This document shows, one piece after another, positions 7,039 to 10,860 of a stretch of DNA of 10,860 bases. The notes under the pieces were generated by a model. That model had not been told where the DNA came from, did not search any database, and worked only from the letters and a program-made list of their open reading frames with translations. The DNA comes from an uncultured Fidelibacterota bacterium (lineage in GTDB: Bacteria > Fidelibacterota > Marinisomatia > Marinisomatales > TCS55), in NCBI GenBank assembly GCA_913041075.1, contig CAJWGZ010000032.1, forward strand, positions 1 to 10,860, in the 5' to 3' direction. Position 1 is the first letter of the stretch; every line of letters begins with the position of its first letter. The position numbers and the translations under genes were made by a program.

Positions 7039-8025
7039 ATGTCCATTATAAAACAGATAACCATACTACTCTTATTTTTATTTATCGCTTCCTGTTCAAC
7101 AAAAGAGGAAGGATATATTTTCAAATACGCCAATGAACAACCTGAAAGCGCGATTCGTAGTCAATCTATGCTTTTTTTCAAAAAACAACTTGAGACAAAA
7201 ACAAAAGGTAAAATTAAGGTAGAATTATTCTTTAGTGGTGTTTTGGGAAATGAAAGAGAATTGATGGACCTTGTTGCGACTGGAGTTCTACAAGGAACAC
7301 GTGGTGGGTTTTTTGCTGACGCAAATCCCAAATTCAATCTTATTACTCTTCCATTTCTTGTAGATGGATGGGATCAAGCATTACGGCTGGTAAATAGTTC
7401 TTTCATGCATAAAATAAATATTGGGGCTAGGGAAAACGGATTTCATATTCCTGCAACGGGTATATCCCAAGGATTTCGTGCATATACAAACAACAAAAAA
7501 CCTATTAAGCACCCAAATGATCTTAAAGGTATGAAAATGCGCGTTCCCATGCAGGAAGTATATGTTCAGACAGCATTAGCTTTTGGTTCAAACCCTCAAG
7601 AATTACCTTTTATTGAAGTCTATCATGCTCTGCAAACGGGAGTTGTTGATGGCCAGGATAATGCTCCATCGAATATCTGGGATTTTAAAATTTATGAAGT
7701 CTCTAATTACCTTACGATCAACAACTATGCAACTGGACCAGACCCTTTTATGGTAAATCTTAAATGGTATGAAAGTTTACCGAATGATTTACAAAAAATC
7801 TTTGACGATGTAGCAAGAGAAACCATTGCAATAAGTGATAAATTAAATCGTAAACAGGAATCTGAATTCATTCAAAAACTTGCTCAACATCTTGAAGTAA
7901 ATTATCTCACAGATGATGAATTAGATCCTTTCCGCAAAGCAGTTATACCTGTCTATCAATATTTTGTTGATCAAGGATCTTTTAGTTTCAAAGAAATTGA
8001 CAAAGCTCGAGAAGCAGCTAGGTAA
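7039..8025 (+). CDS. dctP: TRAP transporter substrate-binding protein, DctP family, predicted lipoprotein
   Basis: A 328-residue periplasmic receptor that passes its ligand to the DctQM membrane pair encoded next. The N terminus has a lipoprotein signal with lipobox IASC (Cys19). The mature protein follows the DctP pattern: GKIKVELFFSGVLGNERELMDLVATG (57-82), ITLPFLVDG, DLKGMKMRVP with Arg168, and PFIEVYHALQTGVVDGQDNA (190-209), then YEVSNYLTINNY. Arg168 aligns with the arginine that clamps a carboxylate in most members, so an organic or sugar acid is the likely substrate. Most Gram-negative DctP proteins are soluble; a lipid anchor is less usual. The ATG has no Shine-Dalgarno sequence, but it gives a proper signal peptide. 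The symbol denotes the family, not a C4-dicarboxylate ligand. Confidence 0.87.
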   Translation: MSIIKQITILLLFLFIASCSTKEEGYIFKYANEQPESAIRSQSMLFFKKQLETKTKGKIKVELFFSGVLGNERELMDLVATGVLQGTRGGFFADANPKFNLITLPFLVDGWDQALRLVNSSFMHKINIGARENGFHIPATGISQGFRAYTNNKKPIKHPNDLKGMKMRVPMQEVYVQTALAFGSNPQELPFIEVYHALQTGVVDGQDNAPSNIWDFKIYEVSNYLTINNYATGPDPFMVNLKWYESLPNDLQKIFDDVARETIAISDKLNRKQESEFIQKLAQHLEVNYLTDDELDPFRKAVIPVYQYFVDQGSFSFKEIDKAREAAR

Positions 8026-8095
8026 AATAAAGTAATTCATAATCAAGGTTCATACTAAAGAAGATTATACCATCAAAAATTTCCACACTAAACTT

Positions 8096-8587
8096 ATGCA
8101 GACACTGGAAGATTTGATTTCATTATGTTTGTTGGCTGTGTTTGGAATAACGGTAATGCTTGTAGTTTTGAGGTATTTTTTTAATACATCCATAACAGGT
8201 GCGAATGAAATAGTTATAATTTTATTTATATATTCGACAGCAATCGGTGCAGCAATAGCATTAGGTAAAAACGAACATATTTCTATAACAGTTTTTGCCG
8301 ATAAGCTACCGTTGAGATTTGTTAAAACACTGCAAATAATTCAACTTTCTTTAATTGCTACAATCAATGCTGTATTGTTCTGGTATTGTTTTCAATGGAT
8401 TGATATTACCGGGGGGTATACAATGCCTATTACTGGGCTTCCTCGTGCAGTTGCACAACTTAGTATTCCTATAGGTTGTGGAATTGCAATCATCTTTTGT
8501 GTGAATTCACTTATATCAGTATTTCGTAATGATATTTACCCTGCATCAACTCTATCATCTGACTCTATAAAAAATAATAACAGTTAA
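8096..8587 (+). CDS. dctQ: TRAP transporter small permease subunit, DctQ family
   Basis: A 163-residue inner-membrane protein with four hydrophobic helices, the small partner of the DctM symporter. Family marks are VLRYFFNTSITGANEIVIILFIY (about 24-46), the LGKNEHISI segment with the conserved His, and a third and fourth helix after WYCFQWIDIT and PRAVAQLSIPIGC. The coordinates use the ATG at 8096, 70 bases after dctP. The frame is open upstream to 8036 and reads IKNFHTKL just before the ATG, which looks like the usual amphipathic leader of DctQ, but no standard start codon exists there. The stop lies one base before the dctM start. Confidence 0.82.
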   Translation: MQTLEDLISLCLLAVFGITVMLVVLRYFFNTSITGANEIVIILFIYSTAIGAAIALGKNEHISITVFADKLPLRFVKTLQIIQLSLIATINAVLFWYCFQWIDITGGYTMPITGLPRAVAQLSIPIGCGIAIIFCVNSLISVFRNDIYPASTLSSDSIKNNNS

Positions 8588-8588
8588 T

Positions 8589-9866
8589 TTGTTATTACTT
8601 TTAATCAGTCTAACCATATTTCTCATTCTTGGTGTTCCCATTGCTTATTCCTTGGGCCTATCAACTCTAGCGTATTTTTTCCTATATCAACCTGATCTTA
8701 TCCAGGTTTTACCTCAACGACTTTTTGCTGGTATGGATTCATATGCTCTTATTGCGCTACCACTTTTTATTTTTATGGGACAAGTAATGAATAAAAGCGG
8801 CATTACTTCGCGTTTGATAAATTATTGTTTGATTATTGTTGGTCGTTTTCGCGGAGGATTAGGATTAGTTAATGTTGCGTCCAGCATGCTTTTTGGAGGC
8901 ATTTCTGGTTCATCTACATCTGATACAGCATCTATTGGTTCAATTCTCATTCCTGAAATGAAAAAAAGAGGATATCCTGCAAAATTTTCAGCTGGCCTTA
9001 CGGTCGCATCATCAACTATGGGTATGATTATTCCTCCCAGTATTCCCATGGTTCTTTTTGCAGTTACTGCTCAGGTATCGGTGGGTCGTATGTTTTTAGG
9101 TGGTGTCATTCCTGGGGTTATAGTGGGTGTATTACAGCTGATTATTACTTTATGGATTTCTAGGAAGAAAAATTATCCCAAAGAAAACAAACATTTTACA
9201 CTTAAGGATTTTTTTTCTGAAACCTTGAGATCAGTATATATCCTTATTATGCCAATTTTTATAATAGGTATTGTCGTCCTAGGTATTACTACAGCAACTG
9301 AATCCGCTGCCATGGGTGTTCTTTATGCTGCAATAATCGGCTTCATAATAATCAAAGATCTGACAGTCCGTTCGTTTATTGATGCAATACGTTCATCCAT
9401 TATGATGAGTGCTAAAATCATGATTATTATAGCATTTTCTAAAGTATTTATCTGGATACTTGCTTTTGAACACATTCCTGAACTCATAGCAAACTCTGTT
9501 ATTGCTATGGGGCTCCCACCCACTATAATGATGTTTCTAGTTATATTGATAATTCTTGCTGCCGGTACATTTATTGATGTTAGCCCGGCGATCTTGCTTT
9601 TAACCCCTGTCCTTCTACCCGGAATAATTGAAGCTGGTGTTTCACCGGTATTGTTTGGTGTTGTATTGGTCACCGGATTGGCTGTAGGAGCTTGTACACC
9701 GCCAGTTGGCAATTGTTTAAATGTATGTGCTATTATTTCAGGACTTGGTATAAATACAATTTTTCGGGGTGCTATTCCTTTTCTAATAGCGAATGTAATT
9801 ACATTGTTTTTGATAACCTTTTTCCCCGAATTAGTCTTGTGGCTTCCTACTTTAATAATGGCTTAA
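8589..9866 (+). CDS. dctM: TRAP transporter large permease subunit, DctM family
   Basis: A 425-residue inner-membrane protein with about 12 hydrophobic segments, the sodium-coupled transport subunit. Diagnostic blocks are LGVPIAYSLG at the start, GGISGSSTSDTASIGSILIPEM (residues about 102-123), IIPPSIPMVLFAVTAQVSVG, the TESAAMGVLYA repeat-like segment, and near the end VGACTPPVGNCLNV followed by the terminal helix. The two halves repeat the same fold, as usual. The first conventional start is TTG at 8589, which gives the normal short leader; no ATG or ribosome binding site is nearby, and in-frame ATA codons at 8574 and 8577 are alternatives. It follows dctQ after one base, so coupled translation is likely. 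Confidence 0.88.
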   Translation: MLLLLISLTIFLILGVPIAYSLGLSTLAYFFLYQPDLIQVLPQRLFAGMDSYALIALPLFIFMGQVMNKSGITSRLINYCLIIVGRFRGGLGLVNVASSMLFGGISGSSTSDTASIGSILIPEMKKRGYPAKFSAGLTVASSTMGMIIPPSIPMVLFAVTAQVSVGRMFLGGVIPGVIVGVLQLIITLWISRKKNYPKENKHFTLKDFFSETLRSVYILIMPIFIIGIVVLGITTATESAAMGVLYAAIIGFIIIKDLTVRSFIDAIRSSIMMSAKIMIIIAFSKVFIWILAFEHIPELIANSVIAMGLPPTIMMFLVILIILAAGTFIDVSPAILLLTPVLLPGIIEAGVSPVLFGVVLVTGLAVGACTPPVGNCLNVCAIISGLGINTIFRGAIPFLIANVITLFLITFFPELVLWLPTLIMA

Positions 9867-9894
9867 CAAATATTAATCTTTTCGGATAGAAAAT

Positions 9895-10773
9895 ATGCAA
9901 TATGATATAACACTAATTGGTAATTATACAAATGATACAATTATCACCGCTACTGGAACCAAACAAGTAGATGGTGGTGGTTTTAATTATGGTGCACATG
10001 CTGCAATTGCATTAGGTGCAAAAACAGCTGCAATAACACGTTTAAATAAAAATCATAAACATGTTATAAAAAATCTTGAAAATCTAGGAGTAGATGTATT
10101 CCCAACATATACCACTGATTCAACACATATAAAATTAATTTATCCTACTAATGATTGGGATAATCGCACGCTAATTATGTCTAAGTCAGCAGGCTCATTC
10201 TCTGCTAATCAATTTGATGATATTGATTCAAAAATATTCTTAATTAATGCTTCTGTTAGAGATGAAGTTGATCAAGAAACAATCTTGAGCTTAAGCAAGA
10301 AAAAATCTTTAATAGGTATTGATCTTCAAGGGTTTATTAGAAAAAAAAATGATGATGGTACACTTATGGATAGTGTATGGAAGGAAAAAGAAAAAATATT
10401 AAACATTGTACATTACTTGAAAGCAGATGCTGTGGAAGCACAATTTTTATCAGGAGAAACTGATTTAATTTCAAGTGCAAGAACTCTTGCATCATTTGGA
10501 CCAAAGGAAATTATTATCACACACAAGGATGGTGTATTGGTATACGCCAACAATAAAATAATTCAAAAACCATTCAAATCTAAAAAAATAATAGGCCGCA
10601 GTGGCCGGGGAGATACATGCGGTGCTAGTTACGTATATATGCGATTATCATTGACACCTGATCAGGCTGCAACTTGGGCTGCTGCAGCTACAAGTATTAA
10701 AATGGAGTTTGATACTCCTTTATTAAAAAATAAATCATATATAAAATCCTTGGTTAAACAATATGATATATAA
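9895..10773 (+). CDS. PfkB-family carbohydrate kinase (inositol/sugar kinase-like)
   Basis: A 292-residue cytoplasmic kinase that transfers phosphate from ATP to a sugar, cyclitol or sugar acid. It has the ribokinase-fold N-terminal pattern, ITLIGNYTNDTII then VDGGGFNYGAHAAIALGAKT (25-44), and the C-terminal anion-hole motif GRSGRGDTCGA (234-244) with catalytic Asp240. The usual GAGD of the family is GRGD here, a variant found in some PfkB subgroups. ADAVEAQFLSGETD around 177-190 is the second conserved block. Candidates are the inositol-pathway kinase IolC (acts on 5-dehydro-2-deoxygluconate) or a myo-inositol 3-kinase-like enzyme. Overall likeness to IolC is not strong by eye. It is last in the operon, 28 bases after dctM. 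Confidence 0.78.
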   Translation: MQYDITLIGNYTNDTIITATGTKQVDGGGFNYGAHAAIALGAKTAAITRLNKNHKHVIKNLENLGVDVFPTYTTDSTHIKLIYPTNDWDNRTLIMSKSAGSFSANQFDDIDSKIFLINASVRDEVDQETILSLSKKKSLIGIDLQGFIRKKNDDGTLMDSVWKEKEKILNIVHYLKADAVEAQFLSGETDLISSARTLASFGPKEIIITHKDGVLVYANNKIIQKPFKSKKIIGRSGRGDTCGASYVYMRLSLTPDQAATWAAAATSIKMEFDTPLLKNKSYIKSLVKQYDI

Positions 10774-10806
10774 AAAATTAAAGCCCTGAATTCTCAAGGC
10801 TTTAAT
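10772..10806 (-). terminator. Rho-independent terminator after tRNA-Asn
   Basis: ATTAAAGCC (10777-10785) pairs with GGCTTTAAT (10798-10806) in a perfect nine-base stem, which continues after one C-A mismatch with three more pairs and a four-base loop. On the minus strand the stem is followed by a run of T from 10777 to 10772, as expected of an intrinsic terminator. It begins directly after the tRNA 3' end. The plus strand lacks a good T-run after the stem, though it may slow transcription from the operon. Confidence 0.7.
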
Positions 10807-10807
10807 G

Positions 10808-10860
10808 CTCCGGAGGAGGGACTCGAACCCCCGACCTGGTGGTTAACAGCCACTCGCTCT
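10808..10860 (-). tRNA. tRNA-Asn (anticodon GTT), 3' part, runs off the right edge
   Basis: On the minus strand the window holds the 3' two-thirds of a tRNA. The anticodon GTT is at 10847-10845 within CTGTTAA, and the T arm is GGGGG TTCGAGT CCCTC. The 3' acceptor strand CTCCGGA is followed by discriminator G at 10808, as expected for asparagine. CCA is not encoded; the next bases are CATT. The 5' acceptor strand and most of the D arm lie outside the window. Confidence 0.9.

Noticed and set aside
9323..9712. 129-codon minus-strand open frame
   Set aside because: It lies wholly inside dctM, opposite its most conserved blocks, and shows no recognisable domain. The same holds for the other minus-strand frames at 2211-2411, 3555-4197, 5340-5951, 6388-6666 and 8822-9049.
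1..10860. CRISPR arrays, insertion sequences, defence or phage genes
   Set aside because: No regularly spaced repeats, transposase, integrase, nuclease or phage-like proteins were seen; the content is metabolic and transport.

Overview
The window is AT-rich and reads like a Gram-negative bacterium of the FCB type (Bacteroidota, Neomarinimicrobiota or relatives). The grounds are a SusC-like carboxypeptidase-regulatory domain behind a signal peptide at the left edge, two lipoprotein solute-binding proteins, mostly weak or absent Shine-Dalgarno sequences, and a tRNA gene without an encoded CCA end. TRAP transporters are not typical of classical Bacteroidota, so I lean towards a marine relative. 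This placement is an inference.

Layout. Positions 1-299 (minus) hold the N-terminal part of an outer-membrane, TonB-receptor-like protein with a clear sigma70-like promoter and a strong ribosome binding site. Positions 300-448 are the divergent control region. From 449 to 10773 all ten or more genes run on the plus strand with short gaps or overlaps and look like one operon. A hairpin terminator and the 3' part of a tRNA-Asn gene, both minus strand, close the window.

The operon has two blocks. Block A (449-5152) has two tandem inositol-2-dehydrogenase-type Gfo/Idh/MocA oxidoreductases, then a CUT2-type sugar/polyol ABC importer: lipoprotein binding protein, permease, and a single-domain ATPase. 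Block B (5185-10773) has a beta-hydroxyacid dehydrogenase, a TIM-barrel sugar isomerase/epimerase, a complete three-part TRAP transporter, and a PfkB-family kinase.

Working model (inference): the ABC system imports myo-inositol or a related cyclitol, and the IolG-like enzymes oxidise it to a keto-inositol. The TRAP system imports a carboxylated compound, handled by the dehydrogenase, isomerase and kinase, or these three act further down the same route. None of the hallmark later enzymes of the Bacillus inositol pathway (IolD, IolB, IolJ, IolA) lies in the window, so the route is either completed elsewhere or is a variant. Most notable are the pairing of two importers of different energy type in one operon, the duplicated IolG, and the lack of a normal start codon where homology says the ABC permease should begin.
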